Positions 7,990-15,618 of a stretch of DNA of 26,975 nucleotides are shown here, one piece after another. This DNA is from JBBAFB01 sp041655595 (GTDB taxonomy: Bacteria; Bacillota; DULZ01), in contig JBBAFB010000014.1 of NCBI GenBank assembly GCA_041655595.1, forward strand, positions 1 to 26,975. Reading direction: 5' to 3'. The notes under the pieces were generated by a model. It was not told where the DNA came from, did no database searches, and worked only from the letters and a program-made list of their open reading frames with translations. The translations under genes were made by a program, and so were the position numbers. The number at the start of each line of letters is the position of its first letter. Position 1 is the stretch's first letter.

Positions 7990-8016
7990 TGAATCGTAAA
8001 TAAAAATACCCGATAT
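7990..8016 (+). promoter_or_regulatory. Candidate alternative-sigma promoter of the sigma/anti-sigma operon
   Basis: TGAATC (7990-7995) and CGATAT (8011-8016) are separated by 15 bases, resembling an ECF promoter (TGAAAC...CGTC type), which would fit autoregulation by the gene it drives. CCCGATAT with TGAA 15 bases upstream also resembles a flagellar sigma-D promoter. Either reading is by eye; a sigma-A reading (TTGAAT, 17 bases, GATATG) is poorer at the -10. Confidence 0.35.
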
Positions 8017-8072
8017 GTTAATCTAATAAGTGACTGGAATTCCAATTCATAACTGAAAGGACATTTAACAAC

Positions 8073-8543
8073 ATGGATCTGAACCAATTCGCCCAGCGGG
8101 TGGAGCTTTTGAAAAAACGACTTTACCGAACTGCATACCTCTACCTGAATAATGAAGCAAGTGCCCTGGAAGCAGTTGATGAAACGGTTTATAAGGGGTT
8201 AAAATCCCTCCGAAAATTGCGTCAGCCGGAATACTTTGATACTTGGCTGACCCGAATATTAATTAATGAATGTAAACAGGAATTAAGAAGGTCAGCCCGG
8301 GTTCAACCTTCTGACTCTGTTTCCCTGGATAAATCAGCGGATTTTAACTATGATACTTTGCCCCTGAAGGAAGCTATCAACAAGCTTCCGGAAGAATTGA
8401 AGCTGGTTGTTATTTTAAGATATTTTGCAGGATACACCGTTTTAGAAACCGCTGCAAATCTTGATATACCCCAGGGAACCGTTGCCACTAGGCAGCGAAG
8501 GGCCCTGGCACTTCTTAAACTAGAATTAAAGGAGGAGGAATAG
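8073..8543 (+). CDS. ECF RNA polymerase sigma factor (SigV-like)
   Basis: A 156-aa group 4 sigma factor with only regions 2 and 4. Region 2 covers about 1-80, with the core-binding and -10 recognition helices (YLYLNNEASALEAVDETVYKGLKSL and FDTWLTRILINEC). Region 4 covers about 100-155, with a helix-turn-helix that reads the -35 element (YTVLETAANLDIPQGTVATRQRRAL). It would direct RNA polymerase to a small regulon when released from its partner. The downstream gene starts 2 bases after the stop and encodes a DUF4179 membrane protein, the usual anti-sigma partner of this subgroup. The ATG is preceded by AAAGGA at a slightly long spacing. The inducing signal cannot be seen from the sequence. A decayed paralogous fragment lies about 2.2 kb upstream. 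Confidence 0.93.
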   Translation: MDLNQFAQRVELLKKRLYRTAYLYLNNEASALEAVDETVYKGLKSLRKLRQPEYFDTWLTRILINECKQELRRSARVQPSDSVSLDKSADFNYDTLPLKEAINKLPEELKLVVILRYFAGYTVLETAANLDIPQGTVATRQRRALALLKLELKEEE

Positions 8544-8545
8544 TA

Positions 8546-9952
8546 ATGGATAGACAAGGCGAATATCTTGAACTGTTACAAGAACTCAGCAACACTCCGT
8601 TGGGTCTGGAGCATACCATAACCCGAGCCCAAGCTAAAATAAGTTCTATGAAACGCCGCCGCTTTGTAACTTTATCTTTCAGCAGTCTAGCTTCCTTGTT
8701 GATTGCATTTGTTCTGTTGGTGAATCTTTCCGTACCCTTTGCCCAAGCCTGCGGGAGGATACCCCTGCTGAAAGAACTGACTCAATTAGTAGCATTTTCC
8801 CCTTCCTTGACCAAGGCCATCGAAAACGAATATGTACAGCCTATTGAAATTGAACAAACCAAAAATGGAATAACGGTGCGAATAGAATATGTAATTGTAG
8901 ATCAAAAACAGTTGGAGGTTTTTTATTCTATCGATGCAAAACAATTTACAGCTTTGGAGGTTACACCCAAAATCAAAGCTTTTAACGGGGACACCATAGA
9001 TGGGTATTCTCTTTACTCATCTTCCTACAATACACCTAATAAAGAATTGCGAAGAATGACTGTGGATTTTATGGAAAAAGATATGCCTGGTAGCTTGCAG
9101 TTGTTTCTCATGATTTATAACAACGAAAGACATAGTTTAAATGAAAAGCCCGTACCGCTTGGACAGGAAAGGAATGCACTTTTGGATGATATACCAAACA
9201 TTGAACCCGATTACATTGCAGAATTCACATTTTTACTGGAATTTGATCCTAGCTATACAAGTCAGGGCAAGCACATTATCCTGGACAAAACCTTTGATAT
9301 AGGGAATCAAAAACTAAACATTAATAAGGTGGAAATCTACCCCACACACTTAAGATTAAATTTGGAAGATTACACAGACAATACCGCCTGGCTAAAATCC
9401 TTGGATTTTTATCTAGAGGACGAGAAAGGCAATCGTTTCCAGCCAATTTCCAATGGCATTACCGGCACAGCAGCAGAAGATACACCTATGATGGAATCTT
9501 TTTGGCTGGAAAGCCCCTTCTTCTATGAATCCATGGAATTAACTGCCTATATAACTGGGGCAACTTGGCTTGATAAAAAGCTTGATAAGATCGCTTTGGA
9601 TTTAAAAAACACAACAACAGATTTTTTGCCGGAGGGTGTGTTGTTGGAAGATGTTGAAAAAATAGACGGAAGCTGGCTGTTAACCTTTTCTGCAAGGGAG
9701 TTCAAAGAGAATCATACCCATCAAATCTGGTCCCATACTTATTATGATGAAGAAGGTGAAGAATATCTAATAGGGGGTTCCTCAACTATAACCGGTGTGT
9801 ATTATAGCGAAATTATCGGTAAGGACACAGAGGGGCCAAGGTTTATAGTGAAGTTTGCTATTAAGGATTACCCTTACGACATTGTCTACCTTTCCCCCGC
9901 ATATTCATGGGTGGTTAAGCTTTCGACCCCTATCAAAATTAAAATAAAATAG
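8546..9952 (+). CDS. DUF4179 membrane protein, probable anti-sigma factor
   Basis: A 468-aa single-pass membrane protein. A short cytoplasmic N-terminus (about 1-37, ending in the basic KRRR) would bind the sigma factor. One membrane segment follows (about 40-66), then DUF4179 (about 70-160: the AFSPSLTKAIENEYVQPIE and NGITVRIEYVIVDQKQLEVFYSI blocks are typical), and a long beta-rich C-terminal region (about 210-465) of the DUF5643 kind. It lies outside the membrane in the usual topology and is thought to sense envelope or external conditions. The start ATG sits 2 bases after the sigma stop, with the ribosome binding site GGAGGAGG inside the end of the sigma gene, so translation is coupled. 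No zinc-binding HxxxCxxC anti-sigma motif is present. Confidence 0.88.
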   Translation: MDRQGEYLELLQELSNTPLGLEHTITRAQAKISSMKRRRFVTLSFSSLASLLIAFVLLVNLSVPFAQACGRIPLLKELTQLVAFSPSLTKAIENEYVQPIEIEQTKNGITVRIEYVIVDQKQLEVFYSIDAKQFTALEVTPKIKAFNGDTIDGYSLYSSSYNTPNKELRRMTVDFMEKDMPGSLQLFLMIYNNERHSLNEKPVPLGQERNALLDDIPNIEPDYIAEFTFLLEFDPSYTSQGKHIILDKTFDIGNQKLNINKVEIYPTHLRLNLEDYTDNTAWLKSLDFYLEDEKGNRFQPISNGITGTAAEDTPMMESFWLESPFFYESMELTAYITGATWLDKKLDKIALDLKNTTTDFLPEGVLLEDVEKIDGSWLLTFSAREFKENHTHQIWSHTYYDEEGEEYLIGGSSTITGVYYSEIIGKDTEGPRFIVKFAIKDYPYDIVYLSPAYSWVVKLSTPIKIKIK

Positions 9953-10202
9953 CCTTAAAAAAACTCGGACACCAGCAGCAATTATCGGACAATTTTACGT
10001 TCCTCCGCCCATTTTAAAGTTAACGTTTAAATATTTTCTAGCTGCTATGACTTTTTAACTAACTCATAAGGTAGGTTTTTTAATCCGGGAGTGGTATTTT
10101 TTAATAAGGCACATTTTCTATATACTTCAGACCCTAGCCTAAATCCCTTATTTGGTGGGCAAAAAGGCTGGATTGTTTCTTGCCTGCCGGCTTTGACCTC
10201 AT
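9953..10202. other. Intergenic region with nothing recognised
   Basis: The first part of the 410-base gap between the anti-sigma gene (plus) and the GGDEF-EAL gene (minus). No open frame with a ribosome binding site, no clear plus-strand terminator for the anti-sigma gene and no repeat was recognised. The remainder holds a minus-strand terminator and a toxin-gene remnant. Confidence 0.5.
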
Positions 10203-10227
10203 AAAAAATACGAGGGCATTGCCCTCG
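10203..10227 (-). terminator. Terminator of the GGDEF-EAL transcript
   Basis: CGAGGGC-ATT-GCCCTCG (10211-10227) with, on the minus strand, the U-run TATTTTTTAT immediately after the stem. It lies downstream of the GGDEF-EAL gene and of the toxin remnant. Confidence 0.85.
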
Positions 10228-10251
10228 ACATTCGTATGAAATAAAGGTTAT

Positions 10252-10353
10252 TTAAAACTGTTTATCTAGATCACGTTTTGCATAAATTACTCTGCCTATT
10301 TCGACCAACTTTTCCTGTTCGCCGACGGTATAAAAAACAAGACAATTATTGAT
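10252..10353 (-). pseudogene. C-terminal remnant of a ParE/RelE-type toxin
   Basis: The minus strand encodes 33 residues and a TAA: INNCLVFYTVGEQ, then EKLVEIGRVIYAKRDLDKQF. This is the last third of a ParE/RelE-fold toxin, in which a YxVFYxV strand is followed by a VxIxRVxHGxRD strand and a short tail. A TAG stands directly upstream and no start codon or ribosome binding site is present, so the N-terminal two thirds are gone. No antitoxin gene is near. The fragment is in the same frame as the GGDEF-EAL gene, separated from it by two stop codons, and upstream of the shared terminator. Confidence 0.6.
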
Positions 10354-10362
10354 CTAATTCTG

Positions 10363-13300
10363 CTAACTATTTAAATCAAGAATCTTTTCAATTTCTATGG
10401 CAGGCATAGGTTTGTAATACAAATATCCCTGAGCTTCATCACACATTTTTTGACTGAGAAACTCTAACTGGACATTGGTTTCCACCCCTTCTGCCAGCAC
10501 TTCTAAGCCCAGACTTTTTGCCAGGTTAATAATAACCTTGGTGATGGCCTGATCCTTTTCACTGCCCTCGATGCCTTGCACAAACTGCATGTCAATTTTG
10601 ATACGGTCAATAGGTAGCATTTTTAACCGATTAAGAGATGAATATTCCGTTCCGAAATCATCAATGGAGATTGACACTCCCAGCCTTTTTAATCTGTTTA
10701 GAGTATCCGCGGTTGAGCCGGCTTCTTTTGTAGCTATACTTTCCGTAATCTCCAGCTCAAGGTATTTTGAAGCAAGACCGGTTTCTTGCAACATCTGTTC
10801 CACCATCTCTACAAAGCGTGGATTATTAAACTGAATAACCGACAAATTAACTGCCATCCTAAGGGGAGCAAAACCCTGATTCTGCCACCTTTTATTTTGG
10901 CTGATGGCTGTTTTTAAAACCCAGGCACCTATGCTGTTAATTAAGCCATTGTTTTCTGCCAGGGGGATAAAAATCGAAGGAGGTATCATTCCCATCTCCG
11001 GATGTTTCCAACGCAATAATGCCTCCAAGCCTATAATTTTACCTGTTTGCATTTTTACCAGTGGCTGATAATAGAGATCCAGCTCACCCCTTTCCAATGC
11101 CCTGTAAAGACTATTGGAAAGCATAATGTTTCTTCTTACCTCCTCCTTCATCACAGTGGTACACAAAACATATTGATTTTTTCCTTTTGACTTGGCCTTA
11201 TACATAGCAATATCCGCATTTTTAATCAAGGTTTCTGTATCTTCACCGTCAATTGGGTAAACAGCAACCCCGGCACTGGCCGTAATATAGAATTCCTGCC
11301 CATTTAAATCAAAAGGCTTGGTAAATATCTCCATAATATCATCCGAAACCTTAATAATATCCTCGGGGTTACCAATATTATTGAGCATGATTAAAAATTC
11401 ATCCCCACCGAATCTGGACACTGTATCTGTTTTACGCAAGCGATCCTCCAAAGCTTGGGCCACTTCTTTTAAAATGATATCCCCCGCACCGTGACCCATC
11501 GTATCATTAATGGATTTGAAACTATCTAAATCCATAAATAAAACTCCAATCAGGTTCCCCGTTCTTTTGGCCAAGTTAATGGCTTGATTTAACCTATCGG
11601 AAAAGAGAATACGGTTGGGAAGATTCGTTAGACCATCATAATAGGCCAAAACCTCAATTTCTTTTTCCGATTTCATTTTAATAAAACCGTTAGCCAACAA
11701 GTTAGAAAGAATACCTAACAATTCAAAGCTTTTGGGGGACCAATATTTTGTAGTCTGAAGGGAATCCAGACCGATAAAACCTATTAAATCGCCGTTTTCT
11801 TCAATGGGATACATGACCACCGTTTTGCTGTTTAACCGGTTGAGCAGGGCCGCCTCTTCTTTGGCCTCCTCCGGTAGCCTGTTTACATCTTCTATATAAA
11901 TCGGTTTTTTTTCACTAAATCGCTGCCCCCACCACAAAAACCTGTCCCGCGGCAGTTCCCCCTTAAAACTTGTTTGGTAGCAAGCATTTTCCGGACACCA
12001 TTCATAGCCATAGGAAAAGGTATTGTTTTCCCCATTAATTAAAACTATATAAGCTCGATCCACATTAAAGAATTCGCCTATTTTCTCTAAGGCATTATTA
12101 ATTTTATCGTCACTGCTAGCCTGACTGACGCTCACGAAGTCAAATGATACTTCGGAAACTAACTTCTGAAAACTAACTTGGTAAATGTTTTCCCTTAACC
12201 TTCGGAGATAAATCTTATTAATGGCCGAACCCATCCAAAAAGCTATGATAAACATGCCTATACGCAAGAGGTAATCCAAGTTATGGGCATTAAGGGGCTC
12301 CTGCGCTGTAGCCTTCCATAACAGGGTCTGGGTTGCAACTATCACGACAGTCATAATGATTAAGGGGAGCCTTGTGTTGAAAACCAACGAAGCCACCATT
12401 AAAATAACAGGCAAGGCCCAAACCATAGTCACGGCTGCCGTTTTGATAAATAGCAGCATAACAATGGGGATGGATAAAATCAAGGTTGACATAATCAGCA
12501 GATCTTTAATTCTTTTATTTTTAACTAACTGCAGTGCCAGTATTAAAGCTCCTATAACAAACAAAGTGCCGCTAGCAAGTAAAAAACTACCCAAGGATTC
12601 CCCACTTTGATCCATTCGGGAAATAAAATAGGTCAGAAAGCTAAGACTGCTGGCGGCCATAAATGTCACCGCAAGGTGATAATACAATATTGCACGAGTC
12701 CTAACACTTAAGATTAGAGTCTTGTCTTCGTCTTCTGTTATTTCTACCAGCAGGCCATAACGCTTCATGGAATAATAAATTGCTGTAATGGGAATTAAAA
12801 TAACCACCGGAGCCATCTGGGGCAGAGGAATTGGCAAATACGATACTAAAATAACATCAGTAAGGCTACCCAAAATAAGGGCCGTTAACATGGAATTAAA
12901 AATCAACCTTGATTGCTTTTGCACACTTTTTTCAGGTGAACCTTTGCGCCAAAGACCGGCAATTGCCAAAGAGGAAAGCATATAAATCCCATAATAAAGA
13001 TAAAAAAAGATGTCCAGCCCGTTTTTTACGGAGATATTTATCCAACCATAATCCATTTTTATCAAGTTATATTGAACTGCCGTGATTGTTGGGGAAAGAG
13101 CAAAGGCATAGACGGCAATAGCCGCGGGAAGATACAAGAGAAATATAAGGGTTTTGTTACCAGTAATTTTGTATTTGTTTGTCAGCACTAAAAAAAAATG
13201 CAACAAAAAAGCATACATACTGCCCCAGCCAATGGCTGAAACTCGTCTCCAAAACAAGGCCGATTCCAGACTTTCTGCGGAGTTAGCAATTGAAAATCCG

Positions 13301-13449
13301 AAGGACCAAAAAACCAAAGAAATGCTAACTGCAAAAAATAGTCTGTTAACTAAAGCCATTGGATTTCGATAGATAATATACGCCCCAAAAAACACATACA
13401 TTGTAAACACCGCGAAAAACATCAGTGAAAAAAACAGGGCAAAATCCAT
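10363..13449 (-). CDS. 7TM-GAF-GGDEF-EAL c-di-GMP synthase/phosphodiesterase
   Basis: A protein of 1028 aa from the preferred ATG (13449). The open frame extends to a TTG at 13581 but that stretch contains the previous gene's terminator hairpin; a GGGGGGA ribosome binding site supports the ATG at 13449 or the GTG at 13452. Order: a 7TM histidine-kinase-type N-terminal membrane region (about 1-240), a second helix bundle (about 250-430), GAF (about 440-590), GGDEF (about 605-765) and EAL (about 780-1028). GGDEF is intact (RFGGDEF) with an I-site RKTD five residues before it. EAL keeps its catalytic residues (LEALLRW, NLS, EITES, DDFGTEYSS, IKID, AEGVET, QGY). It may make or degrade c-di-GMP; the net direction cannot be told. 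Single gene. Confidence 0.93.
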   Translation of the reverse strand: MDFALFFSLMFFAVFTMYVFFGAYIIYRNPMALVNRLFFAVSISLVFWSFGFSIANSAESLESALFWRRVSAIGWGSMYAFLLHFFLVLTNKYKITGNKTLIFLLYLPAAIAVYAFALSPTITAVQYNLIKMDYGWINISVKNGLDIFFYLYYGIYMLSSLAIAGLWRKGSPEKSVQKQSRLIFNSMLTALILGSLTDVILVSYLPIPLPQMAPVVILIPITAIYYSMKRYGLLVEITEDEDKTLILSVRTRAILYYHLAVTFMAASSLSFLTYFISRMDQSGESLGSFLLASGTLFVIGALILALQLVKNKRIKDLLIMSTLILSIPIVMLLFIKTAAVTMVWALPVILMVASLVFNTRLPLIIMTVVIVATQTLLWKATAQEPLNAHNLDYLLRIGMFIIAFWMGSAINKIYLRRLRENIYQVSFQKLVSEVSFDFVSVSQASSDDKINNALEKIGEFFNVDRAYIVLINGENNTFSYGYEWCPENACYQTSFKGELPRDRFLWWGQRFSEKKPIYIEDVNRLPEEAKEEAALLNRLNSKTVVMYPIEENGDLIGFIGLDSLQTTKYWSPKSFELLGILSNLLANGFIKMKSEKEIEVLAYYDGLTNLPNRILFSDRLNQAINLAKRTGNLIGVLFMDLDSFKSINDTMGHGAGDIILKEVAQALEDRLRKTDTVSRFGGDEFLIMLNNIGNPEDIIKVSDDIMEIFTKPFDLNGQEFYITASAGVAVYPIDGEDTETLIKNADIAMYKAKSKGKNQYVLCTTVMKEEVRRNIMLSNSLYRALERGELDLYYQPLVKMQTGKIIGLEALLRWKHPEMGMIPPSIFIPLAENNGLINSIGAWVLKTAISQNKRWQNQGFAPLRMAVNLSVIQFNNPRFVEMVEQMLQETGLASKYLELEITESIATKEAGSTADTLNRLKRLGVSISIDDFGTEYSSLNRLKMLPIDRIKIDMQFVQGIEGSEKDQAITKVIINLAKSLGLEVLAEGVETNVQLEFLSQKMCDEAQGYLYYKPMPAIEIEKILDLNS

Positions 13450-13543
13450 CACTGTAAAATCCCCCCGCTTACTCAAACAACTATTATTACTAATTAGTCT
13501 AATAACTTGTTCTTTCAACAAAGATCTACAAAATCCTTCCAAT

Positions 13544-13580
13544 AAAAAAAGATAGCTGTAAATTACAGCCACCTTTTTCA
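13544..13580. terminator. Bidirectional terminator after the 294-aa membrane protein gene
   Basis: GCTGTAA-A-TTACAGC (13555-13569), realistically a 5-6 bp stem with a small loop. The minus strand follows with CTTTTTTT (complement of 13544-13550) and the plus strand with CACCTTTTT. It ends the 13607-14491 transcript and separates it from the GGDEF-EAL gene. Confidence 0.7.
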
Positions 13581-13606
13581 ATAGCGAAATACCAAGCTAA
13601 TTCACA

Positions 13607-14491
13607 CTAGCTGTTCTCAGCTAACTTTTCTTTAACCACGGGCAGGTTTAGCAACAGAAAAGCAACTAAAGCCAGCACCAGCCCAACTTTGTAATCAGCG
13701 GTATCCAAATGTCCGACTATTAAAATACCATTACCCATAATAGCGGCGGAAGAGCCAACCAAGCTCATTAACCAACCCTTTTTCATGCCTGCGGCAAGGG
13801 CCGGAATTGCTATTATAATTATAATGACAGCTACCCAATTAGTGACCGTTCCCACTGATAAGGCTTTGTCAATTATCTGGGGTTTATCTATCAAGGAGCT
13901 CCACAAAGCCCTTAATGCGGTGTGCCCGGTCATAAAACTAAGACCCGTGGTTAAAATAAGGGAAAGATAAAGGGCGAATTCGGTCAGTTTGTTTTTAAAA
14001 GTTGCCTTTTTGGATAGCAAAATTACGAAAAAAGGTATAATCCCTATCAAAAAAATTGATAAAGGATTAATCAGCAGTTCCTTGGCAAAAAAACTAATCT
14101 GTCCAAAGGAAATTTCACCAAACATTAACCTGGCAAAAAAAGTGACCGGCCAGATGGCATACATGCCAAAAACTGAAAGAAAAAATAATGATCCTAAAGC
14201 GGCCGGCCTGCCCCATTTTTCACCCCTGGCTATTGGCAAAACCGACAATAATAAAACCACACCTGCTACCACACCAAGACCGCTCCAAATGGGATACAAA
14301 AGCGATACCAGTTTCGGTGCTGCAATAATATTTGGCCTATTTAACATATCCATGGCCATTGAGGCATTTTTAGCAACTAGGTTTGCCACCTTCATAGCCA
14401 ATTCGGGCACAACAATAATCGCTAACAAGCCGGCAATACCCGCTACTGCTGCCATAATCCTTTGACCCAGCTCAGTTATATTATTATACAT
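13607..14491 (-). CDS. Multi-pass membrane protein of unknown function
   Basis: A 294-aa very hydrophobic protein with about eight membrane segments, at roughly 12-32, 65-85, 97-117, 140-160, 170-190, 217-237, 240-258 and 265-283. There is no cleavable signal peptide, no obvious transporter signature and no catalytic motif. The loop after the first helix (about 33-60) is long and contains repeated Ala/Met-rich helical sequence; a GHTALRALW stretch near 192-200 carries the only conserved-looking polar residues in the membrane region. The start ATG follows GGAAAGGAGGGAG. It is transcribed divergently from the 250-aa conserved protein and ends at a good terminator, so it is a single gene. I do not recognise the family. 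Confidence 0.75.
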   Translation of the reverse strand: MYNNITELGQRIMAAVAGIAGLLAIIVVPELAMKVANLVAKNASMAMDMLNRPNIIAAPKLVSLLYPIWSGLGVVAGVVLLLSVLPIARGEKWGRPAALGSLFFLSVFGMYAIWPVTFFARLMFGEISFGQISFFAKELLINPLSIFLIGIIPFFVILLSKKATFKNKLTEFALYLSLILTTGLSFMTGHTALRALWSSLIDKPQIIDKALSVGTVTNWVAVIIIIIAIPALAAGMKKGWLMSLVGSSAAIMGNGILIVGHLDTADYKVGLVLALVAFLLLNLPVVKEKLAENS

Positions 14492-14662
14492 GTTCTCCCT
14501 CCTTTCCGGTTCAGTCTTTAATCCGATTGCAATATTTGCCTACCATACCAAGCTTAAGAAAAAAAGCACAAAAAGTCTTTGCCTAAGAGCACAAATAACT
14601 CAATAGGAGGTGGTTTATTTCAAAAGATAAGGCTTTTTATCCTTTCAACCGGTAATCTGTGT

Positions 14663-14687
14663 TACAATATTTGTACAGTAAACAAAT
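14663..14687 (+). promoter_or_regulatory. Candidate extended -10 promoter and overlapping palindrome
   Basis: TGTTACAAT (TG at 14660-14661, -10 TACAAT 14663-14668) is an extended -10 element without a clear -35. ATTTGT (14669-14674) and ACAAAT (14682-14687) form an inverted repeat around the probable transcription start, a possible operator for the 250-aa gene. Confidence 0.4.
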
Positions 14688-14717
14688 GCCATAATGATTA
14701 AATAAGGAGGAAACAAA

Positions 14718-15470
14718 ATGCGTGCGCAAATAACCCTAACTTCCAGCGAATCTAAACGGCTAATTGCTAAAGGTGTGACAGCTCTACCAAACATACAACA
14801 AGCCCTCCGGGAACATACCATTATTTTGGCCGGAGGAACTACTAACGCTTTTATCGCGGAAGAATTGCTCGGGCAAACCATTGAAAAAAAGAGCACCTAT
14901 TCCGTCGGTATCATAACTGAGGGAAAAACAGGTGTAAGTATTGAGGAAGGGCGAATTAATCCCTATGTTATAACAAAGGGGAAGGCAAGGGAAAAAAGCT
15001 TTCACTGGAAGGATTATCTACCGGAAATGGTGCCAGGGGACATTTTTATTAAAGGAGGCAATGCAATAGATCATACAGGCCTGGCGGCGGTCTTGGCCTC
15101 CAATGCCATGGGTGGCACCATAGGTATCGCTTGGGGGCCCGTTATGCAAAGGGGAATTGAACTGATTGTGCCCATTGGACTTGAAAAGCTGGTACCTGAT
15201 GTAAGGGCCGCAGTGGAATTCTTGGCCGCCCGCCCCGCTGATGAGGCCATCGGTAACCGGGCCACCTTGATGCCTATGCTGGGGGCCACCGTTGTTACCG
15301 AGATCACCGCTTTAAAGGTCCTCTATAATGTTGAGACAACCTGTATTGCCGCAGGAGGAGTTGCCGGCTCGGAAGGGGCGGTAACCTTGGTCTTGGCAGG
15401 GGAAGAACAAAATGTACGCCAGGCTTTGGCGGCCATACTCGCCATCAAAGGTGAACCCCCGGTGAGCTAA
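14718..15470 (+). CDS. Conserved protein of unknown function, possible NagB/RpiA-like fold
   Basis: A 250-aa soluble protein without membrane segments. The start ATG follows AAGGAGGAAAC at ideal spacing. It opens with ITLTSSESKRLIAKGV, then a Gly/Thr loop in ILAGGTTNAFIAEELLG (about 36-52) that resembles the phosphate-binding GTGST loop of ribose-5-phosphate isomerase and LUD-type proteins. A second loop is KGGNAIDHTG (about 113-122), followed by GGTIGIAWG (about 132-140) and IPIGLEKLVPD-like sequence (VPIGLEKLVPD, about 151-161). The loops look like a conserved small-molecule or nucleotide site. I recognise it only as an uncharacterised family; the fold suggestion is inference. It is a single gene with its own promoter and terminator, divergent from the 294-aa membrane protein. 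Confidence 0.8.
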   Translation: MRAQITLTSSESKRLIAKGVTALPNIQQALREHTIILAGGTTNAFIAEELLGQTIEKKSTYSVGIITEGKTGVSIEEGRINPYVITKGKAREKSFHWKDYLPEMVPGDIFIKGGNAIDHTGLAAVLASNAMGGTIGIAWGPVMQRGIELIVPIGLEKLVPDVRAAVEFLAARPADEAIGNRATLMPMLGATVVTEITALKVLYNVETTCIAAGGVAGSEGAVTLVLAGEEQNVRQALAAILAIKGEPPVS

Positions 15471-15497
15471 TCAGTTTAGTGTTTGCTTTTTAATCAT

Positions 15498-15532
15498 AGG
15501 AAGGAGCTTTCGTCTACCTTCCTTTTTTTTTT
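15498..15532 (+). terminator. Terminator of the 250-aa conserved protein gene
   Basis: AGGAAGG (15498-15504) pairs with CCTTCCT (15517-15523) around a 12-base loop and is followed by a run of T residues to 15532. Confidence 0.85.
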
Positions 15533-15618
15533 ACCCGAATAAGGACTCAAGATTATTAACCAGTATGATATTAGAAGCGCCTGTTTAACAACCCCGATTT
15601 CAACCCTGCCCCCGATTA

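Noticed and set aside
13989..14465. 158-aa open frame on the plus strand inside the membrane protein gene
   Set aside because: Antisense shadow of a hydrophobic gene with a strong ribosome binding site of its own on the other strand.
14600..14650. A GGAGGTGG ribosome-binding-site-like sequence in the divergent region before the 250-aa gene
   Set aside because: No ATG, GTG or TTG at suitable spacing; only a very short frame follows.
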